35,120 nucleotides of DNA from an uncultured Bacteroidales bacterium (GTDB lineage Bacteria > Bacteroidota > Bacteroidia > Bacteroidales > Paludibacteraceae): NCBI GenBank assembly GCA_902799555.1, contig CADCBB010000036.1, positions 1 to 35,120 on the forward strand, read 5' to 3'. The notes beneath the pieces are model-generated. The model was given only the letters and a program-made list of their open reading frames with translations, was not told the origin of the DNA and searched no databases. The translations under genes and the position numbers were made by a program. Position 1 is the first letter of the stretch, and the number at the start of each line of letters is the position of its first letter. Of the stretch, positions 14,366 to 21,799 are shown one piece after another.

Positions 14366-14832
14366 ATGGCACAGAAGATACAGAAAACGAATGTGTGTCG
14401 ATTGCTCGATGCGGCAGGGATCGCATATGAGTTGATTGAGTACGAGGTCTGAGTGCTACGCACGTAGCGGAACAGTTAGGTGAGGATGTGGATGCCGTCT
14501 TCAAGACTATTGTGTTGGAGGGTGACAAGGTCAAGCATTTTGTATGTGTAGTGCCCGGAGCATGTGAGGTGGACTTGAAGAAAGCGGCGCGTGCCAGCGG
14601 TAACAAGTCCTGTAAGCCGATTCCGCAGAAAGAACTGCTGCCGCTCACCGGTTATATCCGTGGCGGTTGTTGCCCGATAGGGATGAAAAGACCATTCCCG
14701 TCGTACATTGACGAGACTTGTCTACTGCATGAGAAGATTTACGTCTCTGCCGGACAGCGCGGCATGCAACTCCGCCTCACTCCGCAGGACTTGATTAACT
14801 ATGTACCATTAGAAATAAGCGATTTGATATAG
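14366..14832 (+). pseudogene. ybaK: YbaK/EbsC-type deacylase, frameshifted copy 2
   Basis: ATG 14366 opens the frame for MAQKIQKTNVCRLLDAAGIA and EYEV, then a TGA follows. The remaining protein runs in another frame from about 14449 (LSATHVAEQLGEDVDAVFK) to the stop at 14832. Comparison with usual family sequence suggests a loss of about 13 bases right after GAGGTC. All later motifs are kept, including the conserved Lys in FKTIVLEGD and GGCCPIGM. Intact relatives clear Cys or Ala from tRNA(Pro). A shortened protein could start at ATG 14488 but would lack the first beta-hairpin. It is broken at the same place as copy 1, although by a different deletion. A programmed frameshift is possible but no slippery site is evident. 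Confidence 0.8.
14809..14830 (+). repeat. YbaK gene-tail repeat, copy 2
   Basis: The last 22 coding bases of YbaK copy 2. The same sequence, with one mismatch, lies at 15770-15791 at the end of the transporter gene. The two repeats bracket the whole transporter gene. Confidence 0.85.
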
Positions 14833-14844
14833 TATGTTTGTCAT

Positions 14845-15780
14845 ATGCAAAGAATATGTAATTTCATAGCCAAATGGATGGGAGTGATGGTGCTGATGGT
14901 GGCAGCATTAAGCCTCATTGTGCCGGCATCGCTTGCGTGGATCGGTACGTGGGTGATCAATCCTATGTTGGGCATCATCATGTTCGGCATGGGACTGACA
15001 CTTTCGCCGCAAGACTTCAAGATTGTGCTGAGTCGTCCGAAAGATATCCTGATCGGTTGCCTCACGCAGTTCACCGTCATGCCGCTGCTGGCATGGGGAC
15101 TGACAAAGGCATTCTCGCTTCCGCAAGAACTGGCGATAGGTGTTATTCTGGTAGGCTGTTGCCCGGGCGGAACGGCATCGAACGTGATTACCTATCTGGC
15201 GAAAGGCGACCTTGCGCTATCTGTTGGCATGACTGCCGCATCCACCGTGCTTGCGCCGCTACTGACACCTCTGCTCGTCTGGTTATTGGCCGGCACAATG
15301 GTCAACGTGCATACAACGGGTATGCTGCTGAGCATCGTGTATATCGTTATTCTACCCATCGTCTGCGGGCTGCTCTGTCAACGGTTTATTCCGAAGATTA
15401 CGCAGCGCGTTACTCCTTACCTGCCTGCGTTCTCTTCTATCGCGGTAGCACTGACGGTAGGTATCGTTGTAGCGCATAATGCCGACCGGCTGATGACCGC
15501 AGGGGTGCTCGTAGTGCTCGTAGTGATGCTGCACAACATGCTCGGGCTTGGCGTAGGCTATTTGGTAGGTCGGTTGTTGCGTCTGCAACGTGCCAAGAGC
15601 GTGGCACTCAGTATAGAAGTCGGCATGCAGAACTCCGGTTTGGCAACCTCGCTGGCTGTGATGCATTTTGCAGCATTCCCGTTAGCAACGATCCCCGGTG
15701 CAGTATTCAGCGTATGGCATAACATCAGCGGCGCAATCATTGCACGCATCTATTCACGAAACAAAAAAGTTAGAAATTAG
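14845..15780 (+). CDS. Bile-acid:sodium symporter family (BASS/SBF) transporter
   Basis: 311 residues with about ten membrane helices. Two family hallmarks are present: GCCPGGTASNVITYLAKGD in the first repeat and EVGMQNSGLA in the second, the broken helices that form the sodium and substrate site. BASS proteins import organic anions with Na+; substrates range from bile acids to pantoate and pyruvate, so the name does not prove bile-acid uptake. The last codons and stop (TTAGAAATTAG) belong to the 22-bp YbaK-tail repeat, and the first copy of that repeat lies 14 bases before the ATG. The gene therefore sits as a precise unit between direct repeats, as if inserted into the end of YbaK. Confidence 0.88.
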   Translation: MQRICNFIAKWMGVMVLMVAALSLIVPASLAWIGTWVINPMLGIIMFGMGLTLSPQDFKIVLSRPKDILIGCLTQFTVMPLLAWGLTKAFSLPQELAIGVILVGCCPGGTASNVITYLAKGDLALSVGMTAASTVLAPLLTPLLVWLLAGTMVNVHTTGMLLSIVYIVILPIVCGLLCQRFIPKITQRVTPYLPAFSSIAVALTVGIVVAHNADRLMTAGVLVVLVVMLHNMLGLGVGYLVGRLLRLQRAKSVALSIEVGMQNSGLATSLAVMHFAAFPLATIPGAVFSVWHNISGAIIARIYSRNKKVRN

Positions 15781-15791
15781 CGATTTGATAT
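15770..15791 (+). repeat. YbaK gene-tail repeat, copy 3 (after the transporter)
   Basis: 22 bases matching 14809-14830 at 21 positions. Here they supply the transporter's last codon and stop and the first bases of the next gene, instead of YbaK codons. The chance of such a match at this place is negligible, so it reflects a recombination or insertion event. Confidence 0.85.
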
Positions 15792-16293
15792 GAAAAAGAC
15801 TATTCAAAACATAGCCGGCTATGTGCTTGGCGGAGTGATGTTCGTTGTGCTCTTGCCGACAATTATGTGGCTGGCATCAGGAATGCCGGCATTGGAACAT
15901 ATCGGCGCATTGCGTGCATCCTTGACTGGACTGTTGATGCTTGGCGGACTAACGCTCAGCGTGTGGACTATTGTCTATATGAAGCGTCGTGGAAAAGGTA
16001 ATCCGATGGATGCTTTCGGACATGAAGTAGCTCCGCGCACGCAACATCTGATGACAGATGGACCTTATCGTCTCAACCGCAATCCGATGTTGACAGGGAC
16101 ACTTGTCTATCTCGCATCGTTTATCGTCTGGCTATGGACATGGCAGGCAGTATTGGTGTGGGTTATTTTTCTTGCGATCATGTTCGTGCAAGTACTGACT
16201 GAGGAGAAACGTCTCCGTCAGGATTTTGGCGAAGAATATGAGTCTTATTGCCGTCGCACAGGGCGGTTTTTACCATGGAGATGTAAAAAATGA
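15790..16293 (+). CDS. Isoprenylcysteine carboxyl methyltransferase-like membrane enzyme
   Basis: 167 residues with four membrane segments. The C-terminal catalytic signature of the ICMT/PEMT family is clear: DGPYRLNRNPMLTG, then EEKRLRQDFGEEYESYCRRTGRFLPW, which binds S-adenosylmethionine at the membrane. Bacterial members methylate lipids or small isoprenoid-like substrates, or have unknown roles. Natural substrates cannot be deduced. The ATG lies at the end of the repeat at 15770-15791, so its start context may derive from the insertion. Its stop overlaps the start of the following hydrolase gene (ATGA), which marks the two as one unit. Confidence 0.82.
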   Translation: MKKTIQNIAGYVLGGVMFVVLLPTIMWLASGMPALEHIGALRASLTGLLMLGGLTLSVWTIVYMKRRGKGNPMDAFGHEVAPRTQHLMTDGPYRLNRNPMLTGTLVYLASFIVWLWTWQAVLVWVIFLAIMFVQVLTEEKRLRQDFGEEYESYCRRTGRFLPWRCKK

Positions 16294-16509
16294 ACTTCCA
16301 ACTCTTTGGCAACGATAAAGCCCCGACATTACTGCTCATTCCCGGTTTGGGCGTGTCATACGAGATATTCCTTCCGCTCATTCGTTTGGTGGAAGAGCGG
16401 TTTCGTATCATAGCCGTGGAGGTGGACGGTTTTACGCTTGGCAAGCACACACGCTTCACCTCTGTGGACGACCAAGCTTCGCAAATCATTGCCTATGTGC
16501 AAGCGCATT

Positions 16510-16547
16510 GCGACGGACATTTGGATTGGCGACGGACATTTGGATTG
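16510..16547 (+). repeat. Perfect 19-bp tandem duplication
   Basis: 16510-16528 and 16529-16547 are identical (GCGACGGACATTTGGATTG). Since 19 is not a multiple of three, the second copy puts the hydrolase gene out of frame. It is typical of replication slippage and reversible in principle. Confidence 0.95.
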
Positions 16548-17013
16548 TGCCTATGGTCTGTCGCTTGGCGGTAAAATCCTTTCGCGTATCTTGGAGCGAA
16601 ATGTACTGACCATTGACCATGCCATCCTTGACGCGGCTCCTTTACTGCCCTTGCCCAATTGGCTTGTCAATCCTTTGCGACACTACCAGGCAATCAACGT
16701 CTGGACCTGCTACCACTGGACGGGATTTTGGAAAGCCGTCTTCCGCAGCCACTATTTCGATGTGCTCCTCGATGAGTGCAAGAAGACTTGGCCGTGGGGT
16801 GGCAGACCGGCAGTCTTAGATGGCTACAAGTCCGTTTATACCAACAAGTTGGAATCCATCTCCGGCAATGACATCCATTTCTGGTATGGCACGAAAGAAG
16901 CGTTTGTCGCCCTGCTATCTATATACCCGCAGGCACATGTCGAGATTTTCGAAGGCATGAACCATGGTCAGCTCCTTGTCGATCATCCGGAAGAGATAGT
17001 CCAACGAATCATT

Positions 17014-17047
17014 GAGATAGAGGCTTGCGGACAAATGAAGTTGGAAC
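17014..17047 (+). repeat. ABM gene-tail repeat, copy C (fused to the hydrolase)
   Basis: 34 bases identical to the end of the ABM gene at 14004-14037, here joined in frame to the 3' end of the alpha/beta hydrolase. Copies A and C share the flanking bases ATT before the repeat, where the ABM gene has GCC. After the repeat the sequence differs from both other copies. Confidence 0.9.
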
Positions 17048-17078
17048 GGAGCGTAGGTGACATATGGAGAAAAAGCAG

Positions 17079-17086
17079 TAATTTTG
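17079..17086 (+). promoter_or_regulatory. -7 element for the hydrolase lipoprotein gene
   Basis: TAATTTTG at 17079-17086 fits the -7 consensus and lies 28 bases before ATG 17114. No good -33 TTTG is found at the usual distance, so promoter strength is unclear. Confidence 0.45.
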
Positions 17087-17113
17087 CAACGAAATTCAGA
17101 TAAGAAAGAAAAT

Positions 17114-18238
17114 ATGAGTAAGTTTTTAACCCTTATGCTCGCGGCAATCCTATTTGCAGCGTGCACAAATTCAAATGACAAAATGAATACATGCGTAAAT
17201 GACACCTGGGACAAAGTGTTCCCGCTAAGTGAGAAAGTAAACCACAAAAAGGTATCCTTCCAAACCCAATACGGCTTCACGCTGGTTGGCGATCTCTACA
17301 CGCCGAAGGCAAATGAGCAATCACAAATCACAAATCACAAATACGCCGCTTTAGCGGTATCCGGTCCTTTCGGCGCAACGAAAGAGCAGAGTTCGGGTCT
17401 GTACGCGATGAAGATGGCGGAGCGCGGGTTTATTGCGCTGGCTTTCGATCCGTCCTTCACAGGCGAGAGTTCAGGTGAACCGCGTCGCACTGCGTCACCT
17501 GATATCAATACCGAGGACTTCATGGCGGCGGTGGATTACCTTTCTAAACTGCCCGAAGTGGACGCAAACCGCATCGGTATTATTGGTATCTGCGGATGGG
17601 GCGGCATTGCGCTCAATGCGGCGGCAGCGGATACGCGTATCAAAGCGACGGTGGCTTCGACGATGTACGACATGACGCGTGTCTCCGGCAACGACTACAA
17701 CGATGCTTTCGACGATGAGCAGTGGCGTCACAGGAACCGTGAGAACCTGTCTAAGCAGCGTCTCACAGACCCACAAGCCATGGCAGGTGGTGTGCTGGAC
17801 ACCGTTCCTCCACAAGCTCCACGTTTTGTGCACGACTACTACGATTATTACAAGACCCCGCGCGGCTACCATGCCCGCAGCGGTAACTCGAACGACGGTT
17901 GGCGTGTCATCGGCACGCAGGCATATGCCAACAGCCGTTTCCTGTATTACATCAACGAGATCCGTTCTGCGGTTCTGATCATGCACGGCGCGGACGCCCA
18001 TAGCCGTTATTTCGGCGAAGCGGCGTACCATTACATGGTGGACGGAAAAGCGGATGGCTACAAAACCGTAGTGGCTCCAAATCCCTGTCCTGAGAACAAA
18101 GAGCTCCTCATCATCCCCGATGCTTCCCATTGCGACCTCTATGACGGCGGCTTCACCGAACCGGCAGGAAAAGGCGAACCCAAGAATATGATTCCGTGGG
18201 ACAAGTTGGCGGAGTTCTTCAACAAAAATCTAAAGTAA
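17114..18238 (+). CDS. Dienelactone-hydrolase-like alpha/beta hydrolase lipoprotein
   Basis: 374 residues from ATG 17114. The N-terminus is a lipoprotein signal (MSKFLTLMLAAILFAAC), with the lipobox Cys at residue 17. The hydrolase has Cys160 in the nucleophile elbow GICGWGG, where most members have Ser, as in dienelactone hydrolases. Asp294 in HGADAHSR and His339 in DASHCDLY complete a plausible triad. Similar proteins in Bacteroides are annotated as alpha/beta hydrolases of unknown substrate. A low-complexity stretch, ATCACAAATCACAAATCAC (within 17319-17342), is inserted in frame in the linker after PKANEQ. The gene is followed after nine bases by an FMN reductase, suggesting a two-gene operon. 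A periplasmic or outer-membrane location is inferred. Confidence 0.82.
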   Translation: MSKFLTLMLAAILFAACTNSNDKMNTCVNDTWDKVFPLSEKVNHKKVSFQTQYGFTLVGDLYTPKANEQSQITNHKYAALAVSGPFGATKEQSSGLYAMKMAERGFIALAFDPSFTGESSGEPRRTASPDINTEDFMAAVDYLSKLPEVDANRIGIIGICGWGGIALNAAAADTRIKATVASTMYDMTRVSGNDYNDAFDDEQWRHRNRENLSKQRLTDPQAMAGGVLDTVPPQAPRFVHDYYDYYKTPRGYHARSGNSNDGWRVIGTQAYANSRFLYYINEIRSAVLIMHGADAHSRYFGEAAYHYMVDGKADGYKTVVAPNPCPENKELLIIPDASHCDLYDGGFTEPAGKGEPKNMIPWDKLAEFFNKNLK

Positions 18239-18247
18239 ATCGCAGAT

Positions 18248-18781
18248 ATGAAAGTAGTTGTATTATCCACCTCTCTCCGTCCGGGTTCTAACAGCCATCA
18301 GTTGGCGGAGCAGTTTGCCGAAGGTGCCAAGAGTGCCGGCCATGAAGTCGAACTCATCTCGCTGCGCGGCAAAGAGATTAAGTTCTGTATCGGGTGCCTC
18401 AAGTGTCAGGAGACAGGCGCTTGTGTGTTCAAAGATGATGTGCCGGCGATCATGGAGAGCGTGCTCAACGCCGATGTCGTTTGCTGGGCAACGCCTATTT
18501 ATTACTATGAGATGTCGGGCCAGATGAAGACGCTTATCGACCGAATGAACGCTATGTATCCGAAGGATTACCGATTCCGCGACATCTACCTGCTGACCAC
18601 CGCAGCCGAGGACGAGGAGTTCACGCCCAAGCGTGCCGAGAGCGGTCTGCAAGGCTGGATTGACTGCTACGAGAAATGTACCCTCAAAGGGCATCTCTTC
18701 TGCGGCGGCGTGAATGATCCGCACGAAATCGCAGGCAACGCCAAACTGCAAGAAGCGTACGAATTAGGCAAGAATATCTGA
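18248..18781 (+). CDS. Flavodoxin-fold NAD(P)H-dependent FMN reductase
   Basis: 177 residues, standard for the family. The FMN phosphate loop is STSLRPGSNSHQLA, and CIGCLKCQETGAC is the Cys-rich loop seen in iron-sulfur-flavoprotein-like and NADPH-dependent FMN reductases. TPIYYYEMSGQMKTLIDR is the second flavin-contact motif. It reduces flavin or quinone and other small electrophiles with NAD(P)H. Three or more Cys in the loop could allow thiol or metal involvement. It is likely co-transcribed with the preceding hydrolase lipoprotein. There is no signal peptide, so it is cytosolic. Confidence 0.87.
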   Translation: MKVVVLSTSLRPGSNSHQLAEQFAEGAKSAGHEVELISLRGKEIKFCIGCLKCQETGACVFKDDVPAIMESVLNADVVCWATPIYYYEMSGQMKTLIDRMNAMYPKDYRFRDIYLLTTAAEDEEFTPKRAESGLQGWIDCYEKCTLKGHLFCGGVNDPHEIAGNAKLQEAYELGKNI

Positions 18782-18842
18782 TAAAACCGCAGTAAAACGA
18801 CAATTTGGCATAAGAATAGACAAATTGGCAGATACAAACAGC

Positions 18843-18858
18843 TTGGCACACTTATTGC
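18843..18858 (+). promoter_or_regulatory. Sigma-54 (RpoN) promoter
   Basis: TTGGCAC at 18843-18849, five bases, then TTGC at 18855-18858. This matches the -24/-12 sigma-54 consensus (TGGCAC-N5-TTGC) exactly. Two more TTGGCA words lie upstream at about 18803 and 18825, spaced about 21 bases, and could be weaker or decayed elements. The expected transcript starts about a dozen bases downstream, shortly before ATG 18883. Sigma-54 needs an AAA+ activator; none is in this window. Confidence 0.72.
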
Positions 18859-18882
18859 CTCTCTCCGAGTGAAAACGCAAGT

Positions 18883-19497
18883 ATGTTTTTAAATTCTATA
18901 CGTATGAAAACGAGTACTAAAATTTGGATGTGTATTGCGGGTGTCGCACTCGTAGCACTCGGCGTAATGTGTATCCTCTGCCCGGGAACCACATTGTTAA
19001 GCCTTGCTTGGGTATTTGGTTTGATGTTCTTCCTCGGCGGTTGCACGGAGATGGCAGCCTGGTCGGCTACGCGCGGATTTATCCCTATGAGCGGACTGAT
19101 GTTCCTCTCGGCTTTGCTGCAGATTATCCTCGGAGCAGTCATGGTCTTCCATCCGGATCCATTGATGGTTGCGCTACCGTTCATCTTCGCTTTCTGGCTC
19201 ATGTTTGAAGGCATCAATCTCGCTATCAGTTCTGCTGATTTCAAGCGTGTCGGTTTCCGCCGTTGGTGGATCGTCTGCTGCTTTGGTGTGCTGGCTGCAT
19301 GTTTCGGCGTGTACTGCCTCGTGAACCCGAATGTCAGCGCAGAGACGATTGCTTGGATTGTCGGTTTAGGTATCATCCTCGACGGCATAGGCAACTGGGT
19401 TAAAGTGGCCGTCGTCAACAAAGTGGAGAAACGCTTCGTCAAACTGCATGACCGTCTCCGCGAAGTGACCGACATCGACTGGGAAGAGGTAAAATGA
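18883..19497 (+). CDS. HdeD/DUF308-family membrane protein
   Basis: 204 residues from ATG 18883; ATG 18904 (MKTSTKIW) is an equally good start and closer to the usual family N-terminus. Six membrane helices occur in three repeated pairs, with the typical GVALVALGVMCILCPGTT, a Trp/Phe-rich GLMFFLGGCTEM and GLGIILDGIGNW. HdeD-like proteins are linked to acid and membrane stress in enterobacteria; in Bacteroidota the role is unknown. The sigma-54 promoter at 18843 points to regulation by an enhancer-binding protein, which is unusual for this family as far as I know. The stop overlaps the thioesterase start (ATGA), so the two are coupled. Confidence 0.83.
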   Translation: MFLNSIRMKTSTKIWMCIAGVALVALGVMCILCPGTTLLSLAWVFGLMFFLGGCTEMAAWSATRGFIPMSGLMFLSALLQIILGAVMVFHPDPLMVALPFIFAFWLMFEGINLAISSADFKRVGFRRWWIVCCFGVLAACFGVYCLVNPNVSAETIAWIVGLGIILDGIGNWVKVAVVNKVEKRFVKLHDRLREVTDIDWEEVK

Positions 19498-20288
19498 ACC
19501 AATACACCCATCGTTATTCGCTTACAGCAGCGGACATGGACACGCGTTACCGGATGACGCCGAACGCCGTCCTACTCTATTATCAGGATTGCTGGGCACG
19601 CTATATGTCGTGCCTGCATCTTGCTGCTTTTGACGTCATCAAACAGAACCGCATCTGGGTCATTACGGAGTTCAACGCGTGGTTTGAAGAGCAGACAGCC
19701 CTTTGGTCGGACGATATCGAGGTGACCGTTTGGAACAGTGAAGTGGGCGCTTTGCGCCTGTATGCCGAGTTCCGTGTGCGTCGGTCAGATGGAATAGAAG
19801 TGGCACATGGTTACGGCTGTTGGACGTTATTGGATACCGAAGCACATCGTCTCGCGCCGATGACTCCGTTCCAATCGCAGATTCCTGTACTGCCGGAGAT
19901 GACTTCCGAGACCCACAAGAAACGCCGTTTCCCGACGGATGGTACACCGCTTCAACAGATTGAACACCGTGTCAATCCCATTAACCTCGATTTCAACGGT
20001 CACGTCAACAACCGCACGTACCTTAGTATAGCCATGCAGTCGGCGGACGAGGCATTCATGGACGCACACGCGATTAGATGCCTGGCTATCCACTGGCTCA
20101 AGGAGACGTTCTTAGGTGACACGCTCACCTGCCGCTTAACCTTGCTGCCCAACGAGACCGAAGAACCTGTCTATCACTATCTCCACACGATTGTTCGCAA
20201 CGATGCCGAGACCGCCGCGCAGGTCTATTCCGAGTGGATTCCGCGTACGGAGCAGATAGATGTCTCGGTCCATGCCCAAAGAAAATAA
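19494..20288 (+). CDS. Acyl-ACP thioesterase family protein
   Basis: 264 residues, built of two hotdog domains like bacterial FatA-type acyl-[acyl-carrier-protein] thioesterases. The N-terminal half has YQDCWARYMSCLHLAAFDV and WVITEFNAWFEEQTALWSDD. The second half has NPINLDFNGHVNNRTYL, which carries the conserved D-x-N-x-H-V-N-N motif with the catalytic Asp/Asn/His region. It releases free fatty acid from ACP and so sets membrane lipid composition. Coupling with a HdeD-like protein behind a sigma-54 promoter suggests a joint membrane-remodelling or stress unit; this is inference from context. Confidence 0.85.
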   Translation: MNQYTHRYSLTAADMDTRYRMTPNAVLLYYQDCWARYMSCLHLAAFDVIKQNRIWVITEFNAWFEEQTALWSDDIEVTVWNSEVGALRLYAEFRVRRSDGIEVAHGYGCWTLLDTEAHRLAPMTPFQSQIPVLPEMTSETHKKRRFPTDGTPLQQIEHRVNPINLDFNGHVNNRTYLSIAMQSADEAFMDAHAIRCLAIHWLKETFLGDTLTCRLTLLPNETEEPVYHYLHTIVRNDAETAAQVYSEWIPRTEQIDVSVHAQRK

Positions 20289-20310
20289 ATCAAAAAAATC
20301 CTGCATACAC

Positions 20311-20341
20311 TTGCGTATGTGGGATTTTTTTTGTACCTTTG
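20311..20341 (+). promoter_or_regulatory. Promoter for the 20382-23846 operon
   Basis: TTGC at 20311-20314 and TACCTTTG at 20334-20341. The segment 20311-20346 equals 422-457 except at one position, including spacer bases that are not part of the consensus. Confidence 0.7.
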
Positions 20342-20381
20342 CGCCGAATTATTGTACTAAAGAGATTACACAAACAAAAAT

Positions 20382-21071
20382 ATGAAACGCTTTAAAAGAA
20401 ATGAACTGTACAGCGAGATTAGAGATCCGCAGCCTTCTTATTTCCTTCTACAAGGAGATTTCCGGACATATGTGCGATATTATCTTACTGATACTATCTC
20501 AATCCCATGGTACGCTTACCTTATATTTGCCGCAATGATCTTGGGAGTAATAATGGTCGGCGAATGGGTGTTAGCCCTCATCATATTGGGTGTCTGTATA
20601 CTTATTATCTTGGGCTTGGCGCTTTTTACCGCATCTTCATTCCAGAAAATAGCAGATAAGGGAACTTACATCGGCTTTGATGAAAATGGTGTGGGGTATT
20701 GGGTGCCGGTACAGGATGCCGAAGAAGATGAGGAAGACAAAGAAGACGATGATGAGGGAAAGATTCATGTAAATCTGGCAGTCTCTGCACCTTGGTATGA
20801 ATTGGATGAAATCAAGGTGTTTGATTCCTTTTTAATGTTTAAGTTCGTTTCTACAAGTGAATTAGGACTTGTCTTTGTCCCCATGGAATCAATTGAGAAT
20901 GCGGGAGTAAATGTGGACGAGGCATTAGAGAATATTCTGGCCTATTGGAAGCAACATGCCCAAGACAAGCCTGTAGGTCAAAAAGACCGCAGACTCATTT
21001 GGGTTATCATTGTTATCGCTATTCTGGCTCTAAGATTCATTCTCAAATATCTTAAATATAGTAATGTATAA
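20382..21071 (+). CDS. Membrane protein with YcxB-like C-terminal domain
   Basis: 229 residues. Two close hydrophobic helices near residues 45-90 form a hairpin, and a C-terminal helix lies near 208-226. Between them is a highly acidic loop (DAEEDEEDKEDDDEG) followed by WYELDEIKVFDSFLMFKF and LVFVPMESIENAG, which resembles the YcxB-like (PH-like) domain found in Firmicutes and Bacteroidota membrane proteins. The function is unknown. It is the first gene after a strong promoter. The next gene starts about 45 bases later and is likely in the same operon. The acidic run may bind cations or be disordered. Confidence 0.6.
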   Translation: MKRFKRNELYSEIRDPQPSYFLLQGDFRTYVRYYLTDTISIPWYAYLIFAAMILGVIMVGEWVLALIILGVCILIILGLALFTASSFQKIADKGTYIGFDENGVGYWVPVQDAEEDEEDKEDDDEGKIHVNLAVSAPWYELDEIKVFDSFLMFKFVSTSELGLVFVPMESIENAGVNVDEALENILAYWKQHAQDKPVGQKDRRLIWVIIVIAILALRFILKYLKYSNV

Positions 21072-21115
21072 TATGCGCGTAGCGAATGGATTTCGCGTAT
21101 GAAGTAATTATGATT

Positions 21116-21796
21116 ATGAAAAAGACTCTATTATTACTGATTTGTTGTGTGCACATCGTCACGACGGCTTTCGCAAAAGATTTCCTTCTCCCTGATTATG
21201 AAGGCATTCAAGCAATGGGGCAATCCAATTACAATTTGCTTTTAAATCGTTTTCAAGCACAAGACACGACTTTGTCCATCCAAGATTTTCAGGCTATTTA
21301 TTATGGCTCGGCATTTTATGGGGCTCCTTCATCAGGAATGAGCATGAAACGGCTTAATGCTATTTATGAAGCAGATGGTAATGAGGGCGTCATCATGTAC
21401 GTGGATTCGTTATTATCGGAATCGCCTTTGAATCTAGGCGCACTACGAATGCGTTTTATTGCAGCATACAATGCAAATGATAGTATCACAACAAGCAAAT
21501 ATTTATGGCAGTATGATCGGCTAATGGATGCTGTTTATGCAACAGGTGATGCTTTAACAGAAGAGACTGCACTACATGTAGTTTGTGTTAATGACGAATA
21601 CACAATTATGAATTATGTTATGCAGGTGGAGTTTGAACAGCAAACTCTGACTCCTTCTATGTGCGACAAAATGGATATCATCACAAAGAAAGGAACAAAA
21701 ATGTCTGTTTACTTTGATGTTCAACTCGTTCTTGCGCTAGAAAACAGAATGTTCTCTACGAGCAAAAAGCCCTTCCGATTCAAATACAAAAGATAA
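21116..21796 (+). CDS. Exported DUF4919-like protein
   Basis: 226 residues from ATG 21116. A signal peptide (MKKTLLLLICC, cleavage near AFAKD) exports it. The body is helical, with the aromatic pattern FQAIYYGSAFYGAPSS and YEADGNEGVIMYVDSLL, similar to DUF4919 proteins common in Bacteroides and Prevotella, which are TPR-like. A start at 21086 would put a hydrophilic leader before the signal peptide, so 21116 is preferred. The A+T content is higher than in neighbouring genes. The role is unknown. Confidence 0.65.
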   Translation: MKKTLLLLICCVHIVTTAFAKDFLLPDYEGIQAMGQSNYNLLLNRFQAQDTTLSIQDFQAIYYGSAFYGAPSSGMSMKRLNAIYEADGNEGVIMYVDSLLSESPLNLGALRMRFIAAYNANDSITTSKYLWQYDRLMDAVYATGDALTEETALHVVCVNDEYTIMNYVMQVEFEQQTLTPSMCDKMDIITKKGTKMSVYFDVQLVLALENRMFSTSKKPFRFKYKR

Positions 21797-21799
21797 TAA

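Larger units (their letters stand above)
16290..17103 (+). pseudogene. Alpha/beta hydrolase broken by a 19-bp tandem duplication
   Basis: The first frame (ATG 16290) gives the N-terminal half with LLLIPGLGVSYEIF, the oxyanion-hole strand. At 16510-16547 a 19-base unit occurs twice in a row, which shifts the frame. The second frame continues with YGLSLGGK (the nucleophile elbow G-x-S-x-G), an Asp region and MNHGQLLVDHPEE, holding the catalytic His. Removing one 19-base copy restores one continuous protein through HCDGHLDCAYGLSLGG. The disruption could revert by slippage, so it may be phase-variable. The C-terminus is odd: after EEIVQRI the frame runs into the 34-bp ABM tail (IEIEACGQMKLER) and then random sequence up to 17103. 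Confidence 0.82.

Noticed and set aside
14366-14460. Programmed ribosomal frameshift in YbaK copy 2
   Set aside because: No slippery heptamer or following stem is evident at the shift. Missing codons, compared with the usual family sequence, point to a deletion.
14845-15780. Bile-acid uptake as a firm function
   Set aside because: The family name is broad. The sequence shows the fold and sodium-site motifs, not the substrate, so only the family is called.
17495-18130. 211-residue leftward frame inside the hydrolase lipoprotein gene
   Set aside because: It lies opposite the catalytic Cys, Asp and His region of a clear hydrolase and is His/Arg/Val-rich noise.
18852-19511. 219-residue leftward frame over the HdeD-like gene
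   Set aside because: It is a shadow frame: the sense strand has complete membrane helices and stop-to-start coupling.
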